Shown: positions 22,351-35,099 of the stretch, piece by piece | How positions within the stretch are numbered: the stretch's first letter is position 1 | Layout of the letters: the number at the start of each line of letters is the position of its first letter | Assembly (NCBI GenBank): GCA_027924645.1 | Contig: BSBN01001807.1 | Coordinates: forward strand, 10,992,001 to 11,056,000 | Direction of reading: 5' to 3' | From: Cunninghamia lanceolata | Taxonomy: Eukaryota; Streptophyta; Pinopsida; Cupressales; Cupressaceae | DNA: 64,000 nucleotides | Position numbers and translations under genes: made by a program | The notes under the pieces: model-generated | Databases searched by the model: none | Told to the model about the DNA's origin: nothing | What the model saw: the letters and a program-made list of their open reading frames with translations, nothing else

Positions 22351-25300
22351 GAAATAATATTATAATATAATTATATAAGCTTGATATTAAATATCATGCC
22401 ATGCTATTGTGTTTACTATTTTAATATAGATGAAATTGTAACTAATGGGAGCTTTGAGCTCACCATATTCTAATAAATGTCATGTTTGAGTATGTCTTGA
22501 TCATGGTAGTGAGTTGAGTGGGAGAAACCACTCGTACCACCTTGGTAGAGGGTGGTAGTTTCCTCGAAATTAGGCATGACGGATTGGTTGTAGTGATGAT
22601 CCCTAAAGTCTTCTTGAAAGATCAGTATGATTAGGATATAGTTTTTTTGGGGGAAAAAGAAGAGCGCGGGCTCTGCGCTGGAAGGAGACATTCAAAGCAA
22701 GATCAAATAGAGGTTGAATTGATCACAACTCTGCTTTGAAGGATTATACACAGGTAGAATGAAGGATGTAATCCTTGTATTCATTTTGGAATAAGAGTTT
22801 CATTTCTTTGAGCTCTTTTAGCATACAAATCATTTGGAGCCTACGCTCATAAAGCTATTGCTGTGGCATATGTATCTTTGACATATTTTCTTTAGCAAGG
22901 GCTTGAGGCCATAAGGCCGATCCACATTGTGCTTTATCTTTGTTGTGTATATGCATCAAGCCATACAATCGAGCTATGTGATAATGTAATCTTTGCTGTA
23001 TATATGCATCAGGCCATACGGCCGAGCTATGTGATAATGTAATCTTTGCTATGTATGTGCTCAAGGCCATATGACTGAGCCATATAAAAATGCATTCTTT
23101 GCTGTGTAAGCTTAAGGCCATGCCGCTGAGCCAAAGGATAAAGCATTCTTTGGTGTGTTAAGCTCAAAGCCATGCAGCCGAGCTATACTGTATTGTTATA
23201 TATGTTCAAACCTTTGTTGAGATTTTGCTCGAGGCCTTATGGCCGAGTAGAAATGCATTGAAATCTTTTATTAAGCTTAGCTCGAGGCCATGGAGGCCGA
23301 GCTTCAATCTTTATACCATGCATTGTGCTAACTACTCACAGCCACGAAGGCCAAACTATATTGTAATAAATCTATGCTATGTTGTGGCTCTAGACCATGA
23401 AGGTCGAGCCTTGCATATTGAAACCCATAATGTAACAGTGGCTTGAGGCCATCATGGCCGAGCCCATGCATAAACCCCAACATCTAAATATGTCGAATAA
23501 TGACATGGAATGGTTAAAGATATGGTTAAGACTCATAAAATGAGTCGATCTTGAGATGCTCAAGGCATAAGAAGTGTTGAGCAATGATGTATAATACTCA
23601 TTGATGGTTACGGCCTGCATAAATAACACACAACTTCTATGACTCTGTTGATGGATGAAATGGCCTTAAACAAAACAATGCTTAAAGCACTCAAACCAAA
23701 TGATGACCCAACTTGCATAAACATTTGAATGTGGTATAATAAGGGTATTTAGACTACCCAAGTTTATACTTGTTATCTTTGGATAAGAAACTGGTATAAT
23801 TATTAAAGACTATGGTTATATTAAGTGGCAACTTGCATGCTAGCCAATACATTAGAAATGAATTGATCTATTAATGATAACTACCCTATATTTATTTAAG
23901 TGAGATTAGAGATATTGCCTAAGCTCATAAGGGTAATAAGAGTCATGATTCATGGCAAAATCACACTATTTAACTAAGACAAGGAATACCTAGTATAGTA
24001 TGAACATGATTCTATCTTTTATGATAATTGATTTAGATGTTGTGAACCATGATAGACCTAGAATGGTAAATGTGGTTCGATTTTGTAATAACCTAGAGTG
24101 GAAGGAGGTGGAGAGGAGTCACAAGTTCCTCGATACAAATTAGGTAACCTAATTTGTCGAAACAAACTCGAGATGGGAGTCGATTGTCTAGGTATGGACA
24201 ATGAATCGAATTGATCCCATGCATACTAGACCTAGCGTGGTGAATATGGTTGACTTTTGACATGATTAGAAAGTGGAATAAGGTGATGTGGAGTTACAGA
24301 TTCCCTATAATGGAGCTTGACTATTAATGGATAGTTTTATGATAACTATGATGCATCTAATGTATTTAAAAGATATGTTGATTCTTGATTGAAGAAGGAG
24401 AAACTAAATAAGAAGTAAGTTGTATTGCCTTATGGGAAGCAGTAAGTGCCTATCGGGTTTGTTGGAGGTACTATTTCTCCTAGATAATTATATACTTTTG
24501 AGAATGAATACTAAGATTAGTATGACACTCTTGTATTGCAACGTAAATGAAAGCCATCTTTTACGAATGTCTATACTTCACAAATGAGGTATAAGATATT
24601 AAAACCCATGAGGATGCTTGAGATAGAGTCTTTTTATTAAGACCATCATTTTAGACTATTATGAGATAAGTTTCAAATGTCATGATCTTGAATGTAAACC
24701 TTGGGATAGGTCAACACGAAACTATGAACCTAGGAAGGTCAAAAGTTAGAAAACTTGTTTTGACTATTGAGATTTTGGAAAATGGAATAGGGTGATGAGG
24801 AGTCACAGGTTCCTTGTTGTGAAAGAAACCTACTTGTTTAAACTTTTTTAATTTTGTAAAATGGAATAGCGTGATGAGAAGTCATAGGTTCCTTGGTGGG
24901 AAAGTAATCTTTTACATTTGATGAACTCCTAGATAGAAGTCAATTGTCCTAGTATAGGACTATGAATTGAACTGAATTCACAATTTACTAGACCCCGAGA
25001 GGTCGCATTAAACATACTGTAGGACATGACAAATTCCAATTTGAGTAAGGGTGGTGGACATAGGACTACGTTCATTGCAAAACATATATGTATGTAAATC
25101 TTTGGCCAAAGTAATGCATCTATCTCTACATTCATTGTCGGTCCACAGTGCTCTAGATGGCCTAGTGTCTCTAGTAGTACCATACATAGTTAGAGTGAAT
25201 CTATAGTTGTGTGACTATAAGACATTAGGAAGGACACAACACCAGATACTCTAATGGCTAACCTTATGGTTCCTAATATCTAACCTTTCTATGAAGGGTA

Positions 25301-25724
25301 GGGCCACTTCTAGTTAGGAAGTTGAGCGGGGGTCCGCTGGTCCATGGTTGGTGGAAAAGCACCAGGATGATGCTCTCCTTCCTAAGCATAAGACATGCTG
25401 AGGCTTATGGAGACAGATGTCATTAGTTCCAGATACAGTGTTTGCATTTTATGACCAGTTGGTCTATTGTAATGTATAAATTGATTTATGATGCCTTATG
25501 CATAACTTGTACATGAATAGTGATGGTTACTCATTAAAGATATGTAAATGATTATTGCATTTTAAGGTTTGTTATATTCTGTTTAGTATAACATGCTTAA
25601 TTGATGAAATGATAATGAATCATTATGGTTAAATTTTGATTTGCATAATCATATTGTTAACTAATCTCTTGATTAAGATGGATGTTTATGTTAAATCTTG
25701 AGCATTATGGATAGTGATGTTATA
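22351..25724 (+). repeat. Element A 3' LTR, right part
   Basis: Collinear with 4859-8194, including the palindromic minisatellite (22895-23475) and the dispersed motif copies (near 24100, 24270, 24780, 24860). It begins right after the duplication left by element B. The end reads GATGTTATA where the 5' copy reads GATGCTACA; either two transitions removed the terminal CA, or a later antisense LTR starting TGTTATAG at 25718 cut it a few bases short. Confidence 0.85.
22895..23475 (+). repeat. Minisatellite in the second LTR A copy
   Basis: The same array as at 5395-5965, again about ten units with GGCC-centred cores (for example near 23010, 23060, 23113, 23170, 23234, 23287 and 23447). Several cores here keep the full palindrome (CATACGGCCGAGC near 23015) where the first copy is mutated. 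Confidence 0.8.
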
Positions 25725-26519
25725 GTCTTCAACACTACTTCATTCTACCAGAGCACATACCGGTATTTTATCAATAATAAATTTCACCGTGGAAGGAATG
25801 ATGGTCTAGAACTTTGGAAACAACACCTTTAATTCCCTCTGAACACAGATCTAGAACTGCATAGCTATATCTACAAATGCGGAGGAATGTTGATCATTCC
25901 ATTGACCTTTCATCATCACATTATACTGTCAGAGCCTGAACCAGAACTCAGTCACTTATATCTTTCATTGCGGAGGAGCAAACACTCTAAAACTTAGGAT
26001 TTAGCACATTTATATCATACTAAACTTGTCTCTTGAACCACAAGACCGTAGCTTCAAAATTAGAGGAATGCGGAGCATTCCATTGTCATGCTAAAAACAT
26101 CTTCATAGAACTAACATTGTCTTCAAACTACTTTCAGAGGCCAAGTCTTCTTTGCATTACCATATGCAACTCAGGATTAGTACAAGAATGATCATACAAC
26201 ATTCTTTAAATCAACAAGAGCACATCCTTAGCATCAACAACACAATTGATTCTTCTAATTCATATTGATCAGGCTTCAAACTCAACTCTGCTTTGATTCA
26301 TTAGCATCACAACTGATTCTTCTACTTCATATTGATCAGGCTTCAAACTCAACTCTGCTTTGATTAGGGATGTAACATTGAGCTTTCTCTTTCTTAGGAA
26401 CATGACATCCAAACATGAACAACCTCTTACTCTCATGATAGTGTTGACATTAGTGTATGCAATGTTGACATCAATGTATGCTACTATGTTGACATCAATG
26501 ACAACACATATGGCCAACA
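25718..26519 (-). repeat. Probable antisense copia-type LTR (E)
   Basis: On the minus strand it would start TGTTGGCCATATGTGTTGTC and end GACTATAACA (TG...CA). The start resembles the LTR starts of element C and of the solo LTR at 27303, all with TGTCATTGATG close to the left end. No five-base duplication is seen and no purine tract adjoins it, so it may be truncated. Confidence 0.45.
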
Positions 26520-27297
26520 CAATATAGAATTCCAACTGGGAATTTTCTAATAGTAAAATAATTTATCTACTATTGAACATTTCTTGTCGATGGTCACATA
26601 CTATCCTGACTTAGTTTTTGAGAAAAACTAAGCTTAATGGATCTAGTTGACAAATTGACAATTATGGAGTCAACACCAAACTTAGACCAATTTGGTCAAG
26701 CACAACTTACCAAACTTAATGAAGGTTCACTAAACTATGAAAGCATGAGCCTTAGATGACAACTAATCCTTTCTATTCACAAGTCTATTCTCTTCTCTCT
26801 GATGATGCTCCCCCTCTTTCTTGGAGGGTGGAAAACATGTTCCTCGTTACAACTTACAATCACCAAATTGGGATTAGTGTATCATTAGTCAATCCATAGA
26901 CCTTGAGAATAAATAATCATGAAATCATATAATCACATGTCTAAATTCTAAACATATAAGCTCAAACTCATAATATCATTGATTTATCCTGACATTTTCA
27001 CACAATGTCAAATCATTAATTCATGCATAATCAACTACTAATTAAGTGCAAGTAAAAATTAAAACATAGTCAAAATTTGGTGTGTGACAAGGACCATTGG
27101 TAGGCAATAAATCACCATCAAGAGAGAAGGAACCTTAAAAAATAATAGGTTGTGAGCATAGTGAGATAGGGACCTCTAACCCCAAACCTGCATCCTTCAG
27201 AACATCTAGAGTCTTGCACTCAACTCCATCAGTCACCACATTTGCAAGATCACATGGACAAGAGACCACCATAGGGGAAACAAAGGCAGGTGGTGCC
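26520..27297. other. Unassigned sequence between two LTRs
   Basis: Non-coding on the plus strand. A minus-strand frame at 27135-27302 reads LAPPAFVSPMVVSCPCDLAN and ends SQPIIF; with the solo LTR at 27303 removed it joins the sequence at 28737. A rather pyrimidine-rich stretch (CTCCCCCTCTTTC) at 26808-26820 resembles an antisense polypurine tract. I see nothing I can name. Confidence 0.35.
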
Positions 27298-27302
27298 AAA
27301 TC

Positions 27303-28731
27303 TGTTGAAAGTATGTGCTTAATCGGTGTTGTCATTGATGTCAACATATTTGTGTTGTCATTAGTGTCAACTGTATCCTTATCTTTTGATTGATTAGAAT
27401 CCTTATATGTTGAGGACATTGAGAAAATTAGCCCCTCTGGAAGAATCAGAAAGGAAACAGTGAATCATAGTGAAGATAGTGAGTTGCATACTGAAGAATA
27501 GTCTAGAAGATTTCTCCTCATTTCTTGTAGATTGAAGATCTTGGTCTGTAGATTGAAAGTTATTTAGAGGCATGTCTAAAGATGCTAAATCCTGAGTTTG
27601 AGCCTCTGGTATGAAGAGTTGAGTTACATTCACCAGAGTAAAACATGCTTTTTATGATTATTCACTGGTGACAGGGAGAAAGTATTCTACTCTGCATTCC
27701 TCTGCATTGAAGTATTTTGCTCTGCGGTTCTAGAGGGAAGTCTGGGATGATGATAAGTGTCTATAACTACAATGGTTCATGATTTGGTGGTCTAAAAGAT
27801 ATCTTTATTTTATGACAGTTGAAGATAGTGAAGTTCATGTGCTCCGGTGTGAAGAATCTCATGGATAAAGTGGTTAGAGTTTGTGCGGTTGCTCCTGGTG
27901 ATTACAACGTGCTTATGGATGCCTCCTGATCGTGTTCCTACATTTAAATTGGTTCGCGTTAAGGAATTGAGATCATGTTTGAAGTTTATTCCCAGATAAC
28001 ATAGCGTGTAACCAGTCATAGCCGACTTGGTTAATTCTAGTGATTACAGAGATATATTGAAGATTGTAGAAGCATGTTGTGGCATGGAAGATTGTGTTTG
28101 AGTCCTAGCTAAGGTGTGGAGTGATCCGCATACATATTTACTACATTTCCTTAGTATAATTTTGTATTAGGTCAAGACCTATTTTGTAAATGTTTGTAAT
28201 GCCGACCTTGGAGATTGTTCCAATGGTTGATGAATGTAATGCCAACCTAGATGTACATTCCAAGGTTGATGAATGATATATATACTTGTAATTTGGTCGT
28301 GGAAAAGATGTCATTGTGTGAAAATGCAAATTTAAGTAAAAAAGTGTAGAAGGCAGAGTAGAGTAGAGGAAGAGTATTGCGCTTCAATGGAGTTGAATTT
28401 AGGCATAGAGTAGATGCTAACATCTTAGTTCAAAACCCTTGGCAATGAGCCACCCCTTGGCAATGAGCCCTATTGGCAGCGAGCCTCTGATTTTCGGTAT
28501 TGTTATAACTTATATATCTTGTGGACTAACATCCATCATGGGTTTTCCACGTAAAAAGTGGTGTCACTTGTGTATGATCTTGCAATTGTGTTTATGTTTC
28601 TAAGTTTATGCTTTCATGATTTAATCATAACAAACATTGGACAAGTGTTTAATGTTTTAAGGTGTAGAATTAGTTAAAGATTTGAGACAACTGATTCATC
28701 CCCCCTCTCACTTGTCTGGTTCATTTCAACA
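27303..28731 (+). mobile_element. Solo copia-type LTR (F)
   Basis: The 1,429-bp unit starts TGTTGAAAGTATG and ends TTCATTTCAACA. It is flanked by the duplication AAATC (27298-27302 and 28732-28736). Its right end has the conserved C-rich hairpin box (28685-28717) and the repeated 'GGCAATGAGCC' phrases also found in the LTRs of element C. No internal region is present. Confidence 0.85.
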
Positions 28732-28736
28732 AAATC

Positions 28737-31700
28737 TACCACACCCGTATTTAGCAAGTGAAGGGGAAAGGAAGCCCCACCTTAGTTCCTAACTAAGCCT
28801 TGCATTCCTAGAACTAGGTGAAGAAGAATCAAGATGCCCTGAAGATGCCTTTTGAGAATAGGAAATAGAGAAATGAGCCTCCAACTAGAGCTCTAGTGAA
28901 CTTTAATATAAATCATCATAAAAAGGTGATGCCACTTGTTTGAATCTTTGTCCTCATCCTCATCACCCTTTTCATCGTCTCATTTAAGTATATGTATGTA
29001 TTAAATAAAATAGTTTACAAGTAAAATATTAGATTTAAGTAGAAATAAAATAGTAAGTAAAAATTTAGATATATTAAGTATATTTTTTACATGCTTCATT
29101 AATAAAACAATAAATTATATATAAATATAATATTTATTATACTTACAAAAATCAAAACAAAACAAAATAAAATATTGATAAATATAACTCTCTGCATCTT
29201 TTAGATACATGTATTTAAGATATCTATGCTAGTATAGATAACTTAGAGAAAAGGTGGAATCTAATTCTAAAACTAAGGATCAATATTAGTAGACATACTA
29301 ATGTGGCATTATCTATCAAACATTAATTGAGCCTCCTCAAGCATTGCATAAGGAAATAAACTAGAAAGCAATAGTAAAAGGGGGAAAATAGCACCAACCA
29401 TAGTATAAGGGAAGGGCATAGCCCTAAAATATGGCACTTCTAAGAGTAGGGTGTGAGGATCATCAACATAAGCTCAACAAACAAAATGATATGGTGACCT
29501 ATTGATAACTTAGTAGAGGAGTTGGATTTTGACATAAAATGGTGCAAAAATTAGAAATGTGATGTGCAAATTTAATATGGCAATGAACTATGATATATCA
29601 AATAAAACAATGACAAGATGAGCACAGAGAGGCTACTGCCCTAAAATTAACAAATCATTAATTATAGAAATATTTCATAAGGCACCATTATTTAAATCAA
29701 ATATGAATGATGAAGGCTCTAGCTCCATTGGATGATCCCAATCAACAATTCTTGAGGCTTGGGAGGTTTATAAAGGTCAAGTGGAAATAATCTTTTATTA
29801 TTTCCCATGAAGATGCAAATAAAGAAGCTTTGAAGAAGATGACTAATCCTAATCCATTGATCTTACTAGATCAATGGCACATGGGGTTTTAAAATGTTTT
29901 CAAAAGTGAGTTTTTAAAAAATCCACACCATTGGCCCATGAGCTCCATGTCATCCAAGCCCACCACAAAATAAAGGTAAGTAATATTATTTTATTTATTA
30001 CTTTAAAAGGCTTGAGGAAAGATAAAGTGATGCTTTATAAAAAGGGATTAAGTTTGCATTGCTGGATCCACTCTAATATGATAGTTTGTGGGGGTTTGAG
30101 ATAAAAAGAAGATACAAAATGGAGGGATCCCTGCCATTGGTTCACATATAAATGTCTTGGCAGGAAATATTGATATTTTAATCATTGGATTAAAATACAT
30201 TTGGAAGAATCCTTCACAAACTTCAAATATGTTTTCCATCCTCCAAAGAAATCTCACTATTATCTATGAAGAGGATCAAAATCTACCATTATTCCGCTAT
30301 CATCCACAACAAAAATCAAGTCAAAAGATCCATCGTGTAAAGTGCTGGATTAAATCAAATATTTGCATTATTGGAACTAAAGGACTGAAAAGGAAATATT
30401 ATTTTAAATATTAAAGGTGGACTTTAATATTTAGGTGAGGTAGGTGAATTCAAATGTGATGAGTAGAAAATGGAACTCAATAAAGATCAAATGAAATATT
30501 AAATCCATTTTAATATGGAAAGTGAAATCAAATGTGAAGAGGGGAAAATAACCATAAATAAATTTGTTAGGTGATTGCATTAAGGGCTTAAATTTGACAG
30601 TCGACCTTGATTGTCAAGCAATTTTTTATGATAGTTATCTATTCAATAGTACCCTTCAAATACTATGACATGCCTTAGTATAAATAAATCATATAAAAAT
30701 TAAATAAGTATATCGTCATAATCCTATATAAATTTTGACAATTTGTCCAAAATCTCTCCTTTCATATGATACAGTCTTTTTAAAAATTGGATTGTATTTT
30801 ACAGCAAAAGTACCTAAATACAACTATACAACTGTCAAATTTAAGCCCTGATTACATTCACTCATAAAGTGAATTCAAAAATAGCAATGCAAGGAGGGAA
30901 ATAAAGGCAAGCAAAATCAAGAATGAAATATTTAAGCATTTTAATATTTCAAAGTGAAATATAAAGTGGAAAAGGTAAAGGAGAAAAGAGGAGGCTCATG
31001 AAAAATGCAAAGTGAATTTATTTTCACCCAGGTAAATCCAAAGGAGGGGACCTTTGTAAATGTGAATATAATATCAAGAGGAATTAATATTTCACAATGA
31101 ATGAATGTGTTTCATGGGAGGGTGAACATATCAATCAAATATGCAAGTTTTATTCTCATGGTAAAGCTACAGGTGAAAATAATTTCATGCGAAGGAAAAT
31201 GTTTTCACACGATAAATATTTGTGATGTAAATGTATAAATTATTGTTTGAATTCTAATATTTTAATTTTGTAAAAGTGAAACACTTTAATATTCTATTTT
31301 CCTTCACAAACATTGTATTGCGTGGATAATAACATCTACAAACTAGAGAGGTGAATAAAAAGCTATTAAATCATCGAAGTGGTTGTAGAAATGAATTCTC
31401 CTACTAAATCTAGCAAAATTTTAACTTCTACTAGAGATCTTCCCCCTCTTACTTGTTCTACTTATTCAAACTTCTAGTGGTGCTCATGTCCTTGGGGGGA
31501 ATTATGTATGTCACTGATCTTTTGAGGCTAGGATGTGAATTCTTATGACTCTCACCATCTATTGGCTAGTTCTAGGGGAGCCTTTGTGTATGTTCCAATG
31601 GGATTGTGTCCATGTCACTATTTTATGATTACTGAACTTAATCAAAACCCAATATTTTATTGTGCCTATGATTTCCAAGCTTGTCTTTGTTCACCATTAT

Positions 31701-32050
31701 TTATCTTCTTCTATTGGTCATTTCTCGTGAGTTGTTAAGCTCTAATTAGATAGTGGGTGGGTGCCTACTCTTGGCTTATGACCTTCTTATGCTTTTTGTA
31801 TTTTTAGCTTTAGCATTTTCCTCTTTCTCCTTTTTCTTGTGATGTTAGAGTTAGCTTAGAGTAGGCAAGGAGCTGGCCCTTGATTTGGAGATTGGATTAC
31901 AATCCTTTTCATTATTGGTAGTTCATGTATGGTGCATTGGCTCTTTGAAGCAGCGGTCATCTAGACCTATCAACACAAAGCTTGGAAATACTCTTTGCCA
32001 AAATTCCCCTCCTTTGCTTGTGTCCTTTAATGATACTCATGATTTGAAAT
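28737..32050. other. AT-rich intergenic DNA
   Basis: No gene is supported. The stretch 28980-29170 is very AT-rich. Between 29800 and 31300 phrases such as AATATTTTAA and GTGAAATATTAAAT recur, but no ordered repeat or coding similarity is seen. Confidence 0.4.
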
Positions 32051-32059
32051 CTTGTTCTA

Positions 32060-32690
32060 AGGAGGTATTAGTTGTTTTATTCTACCTTTGCTCATGAGTT
32101 TGCAGAGACTCCATCTCCATCAACTCATCAATAGATAATTGAGATAAATACTTTAATTCTTCAATAGTAACAACTATGGAATCAAATCTTGTAGGTAAAC
32201 TCCTTAATATCTTTATGATCTTTTAATGTCTCTCCTTGGGACCTTCCTTGATAAAAAATACCCATTGCATGGGTTTAAAACATATCTACTTGTTCATAAT
32301 CTATCATTTATAAATTCTCAAATTCTCTTCACAACATTTGCAGTCAAATACTTAGTTTAACTTGTGTCTTGATATCCAGTTTGTAGAATTTCCCATGTTT
32401 GTTTAAACTTGGATGTTTTTACAACTCTTGGAAAGATTGATTCAAGAATTGTTTGTTGTATAAAGAACATGGCTTCTACATCTTTTTTTTCACATAGGAA
32501 GATCCTTCTCTATTTGTGTCAAAGCATTATTTGTTGCATAGTCAACTAGTTTAGAGAAACTATTTATACCAAATCTCATACATCTTGTAATTAAAGCAGA
32601 GTTTTTCTCTTAATACTTCAATAGTAATAGTTATTTACATTGAAGAGAAGAATTTGAGGTTAAGTGATATTGTTGCTCACACTAGTCAAG
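32060..32690 (-). pseudogene. copia gag (UBN2 type) fragment of element D
   Basis: Read on the minus strand from just after the primer site, fragments in shifting frames are recognisable: PQILLFNVNNYYY (the N-terminal 'P-F-G-NY--W' motif), EAMFFIQQTILESIFPRVVK, FKQTWEILQTGYQD and ILRSLPTRFDSIVVTIEELK. These are the Gag of Ty1/copia elements. Several stops and frameshifts are present and no pol follows. Confidence 0.8.
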
Positions 32691-32735
32691 GTGAGTCAAC
32701 TTAGAAAAAAATAATCACCAACTTTGATACTAATT

Positions 32736-33220
32736 TGTTAGAAAATTGTTGGAATGCTATGTGTATATACAACTTATTTTAAATACTCTATTTTAAATAT
32801 TGCTCTATTTTACCATGATAAAACCATTATATTCACACACAAAATTATTGTTTCAGAATGCAAAAAAAATGTAAAACAATCTAACCATACACAAAACACA
32901 TACAAGAAATGACAAAAGTTGTTTCGTAATTTATTTAATCTTATCTATATTTTTTTTTTATAATATTGATGCTACATATCTTCTTCTTTTTTTCAACTAC
33001 ATAGATACTTAAATGTAAAAATATTTAAATACATACTTTAACAAGACTAGATACTTCCTTTCTAAATAGTTCTAAACTCATTTTATTATTTTTCCTTAAT
33101 ACACAATCTCTACAAAACAATACACAAATCTGCAAATCATATTTTACATATTTATATTGATTAGGAAACATGACAAGTCATAAATAAAAGGCTATTACTT
33201 ATGAAACAAGTTTTATTCCA
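32736..33220 (-). repeat. copia LTR of element D, next to the ACX3 stop codon
   Basis: On the minus strand the unit ends TAACA, followed three bases later by TAGTATCAAAG (32723-32733), a near-match of the TGGTATCAAAG primer site, and then by gag. Its left end (about 33220, TGGAATAAAACTTG) is inferred from alignment with a second related copy in an ACX3 intron (about 36910-37634, start TGTTGGAGAAAAGC). It lies about 16 bp beyond the ACX3 stop and has the same orientation, so it may supply the 3' UTR and poly(A) signal. Confidence 0.65.
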
Positions 33221-33235
33221 TGATTACATCCATAT

Positions 33236-35099
33236 TTATTCATATGAATTTGCCTCAACCCAGTCAAACGCAATTGGACTGAGATATGGCTGAGGAATTC
33301 CAAAGGAATCAACAAGGGCCAATGCATATGGTCGTAACTCCTTACACAATTCTTCCACTTCCTTCACGATCACTTGTGAATGTTGTGGTGTTAAATATCC
33401 ATATCTGTATTAAATTAACATCAACATCACCTTCAATTTTTTTATGACCTTGGAATATTATATAATGCATTAAACCATAGAGACAAAACATTTTTCTTCA
33501 TAACTAGTTTACTTTATTTCTTTCATAGTATATGCATACCTGAGGAATGAAGTGTCTTCTTCAAGATTGACCAAGACATACAAGGTCCTCAACAGTCCTA
33601 CAACATCCTACAAAGCCAGAATTTGTCCTTGTAAGAATGCAGGCAGGATAATAGCTGCTATCAGATTAAGACCAGACAGACATAAATTAAGTCACCTTCA
33701 TAGAATCAGAAGAACTCAGTTTTGCCTCTGTGGAAATAAGGGAATCTAGCACTGCTCGTTGAGAGAAAGCTCTCCCCAAGTCCTCTGCCAACTTGTAGCT
33801 CTAATAATCATCAAATTAAAGAAAATCAGAAGTTTTAGAGATTGAGAGATGAGATTTAAGTATGGTGAAAAAAATCCAGAGAGAGAACATTATCCAAGTA
33901 AATATTAAATGCATACATACCATGGTGAAGGCAATTCTTCTACTTTTTCTAAGTGAAACAAATTGAGATATTTCCATTGCAAAACATTCCAATAAATCAC
34001 GTTCCCATAAACGGAAAATATCAACCTGCCCTACAATGCATTTCTTAGTTACAAGTACACTTATAGACCACACTTACATTGATATATAGAGCATAGTATA
34101 GCAGCACTAAAGCCAAAACAAATGACACATAAAACCAGAAAAGACCCACTTGAAATGTAATGCTTCGCATTGTAGACGTGTCCAACACCGCTGGAATTAC
34201 AGGGCAGGCATTATTCATGTGCTCTAGTCCCAAGCCCTTAAAGGGTCTTTGCTTCTTCCAAGCAGCATAATATTCTCCAAATAGTGCTTTACTAACCTGA
34301 AGCATAAGGAATAGATGTTAGGAGTAAGACAGAGGCAGAATATATTTCATTCAATTTAGACAAAATAGAGCATAGCATGACCTTCAAACTCGTTGTGATG
34401 ATAAAATACATAAGAAATTTGGTGAACTAGAAATATTTAGTAGACTATATAGTTAAAAAAATAAATATTACACTTTCTAAAATATTCAATTCCCCTTGGT
34501 TAGTATGTCCTCTACCATGCTTGAAGACTAGGCCCCGTTTGTGTCCCTTTGGTTGTGGGATTTGCACCCAAAAAAGTAAAAAATCATTAACCAAGAATTT
34601 GAAAACAATTAAAATGGTTTCCTATTCAAACTGTACCTGTTGCATAAGAACATTATTGTCTCCTTCAAATGTGGATTGAGTATTATATTCACACAAGAGT
34701 TGACCTACATGATTTTTAGTTTTTAGGCCTTGACCACCACATGCTTCACGACACTCCTGCATCTCAAAGATTTTACACCATTAACTACTCAAGCAGCTTT
34801 TGAGAAAAGCTAAAGACTATAATCAAGCACATGTCATGCACATAAACAAAGAAATCCAAAATTGTAAATGGAAATATAAGAAATGACAAGATTTTAGCTT
34901 ATACATATAATAAAATGATCAAAATCAAAGCCTACCAACATCCTTATTGAATTTGAAGATAACCTGTAATGTATTCAAGTTGTGCCATGTGAACATAGCC
35001 TTGTATCCACTAGAAAGAACATGAATAGTCTTGCTATCAGAAGGGGTCCGTTTCCAATATGTCCTCTTGAGATCCTTAGCCGCACAACTTATTGCATAT
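33236..35099 (-). CDS. ACX3: ACX3 3' exon cluster (seven exons)
   Basis: Exon 35099-34964 encodes YAISCAAKDLKRTYWKRTPS up to WHNLNTLQ. Exon 34756-34637 carries ECREACGGQG; by comparison with rat oxidase the Glu at its start (LQ|E) is the catalytic base. It also carries STFEGDNNVLMQQ. Exon 34296-34150 has RPFKGLGLEHMNNACPVIP, exon 34025-33921 VDIFRLWERDLLECFAMEIS, exon 33800-33696 SYKLAEDLGRAFSQ, exon 33607-33540 DVVGLLRTLYVLVNLEEDTS, and the last exon ELRPYALALVDSFGIPQPYL to SPIAFDWVEANSYE and stop TAA 33238-33236. All introns here have GT-AG ends and are short (88-350 bp). The last residues are not a PTS1 signal; ACX3 proteins use an N-terminal PTS2, which would lie in the missing exon. AATAAA overlaps the stop and occurs again about 20 bp on. 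Confidence 0.9.

Larger units (their letters stand above)
4859..25724 (+). mobile_element. Element A: Ty3/gypsy LTR retrotransposon, decayed, split by nested element B
   Basis: In order are seen a long 5' LTR (4859-8194), a tRNA-Met-type primer site, gag and pol fragments (8.9-11.0 kb), a purine tract at 11099-11112, and a 3' LTR that starts at 11113 and resumes at 22351 after element B. The order RNase H then integrase is that of Ty3/gypsy. The long LTRs and Met primer site would suit the Tekay/Del chromovirus group, but the chromodomain end is missing, so the lineage is an inference. Most of RT, the protease and the integrase tail are deleted. No target duplication for A was found because the 5' LTR seems truncated. 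Confidence 0.75.

Noticed and set aside
22351..25724. Independent solo LTR of family A
   Set aside because: It starts exactly at the duplication of element B, and the other side of B continues from a purine tract and LTR start; one split 3' LTR explains both.
25718..26519. Complete antisense LTR retrotransposon between 25.7 and 27.3 kb
   Set aside because: Flanks AGTGA and CAATA do not match, and no purine tract or coding sequence adjoins.
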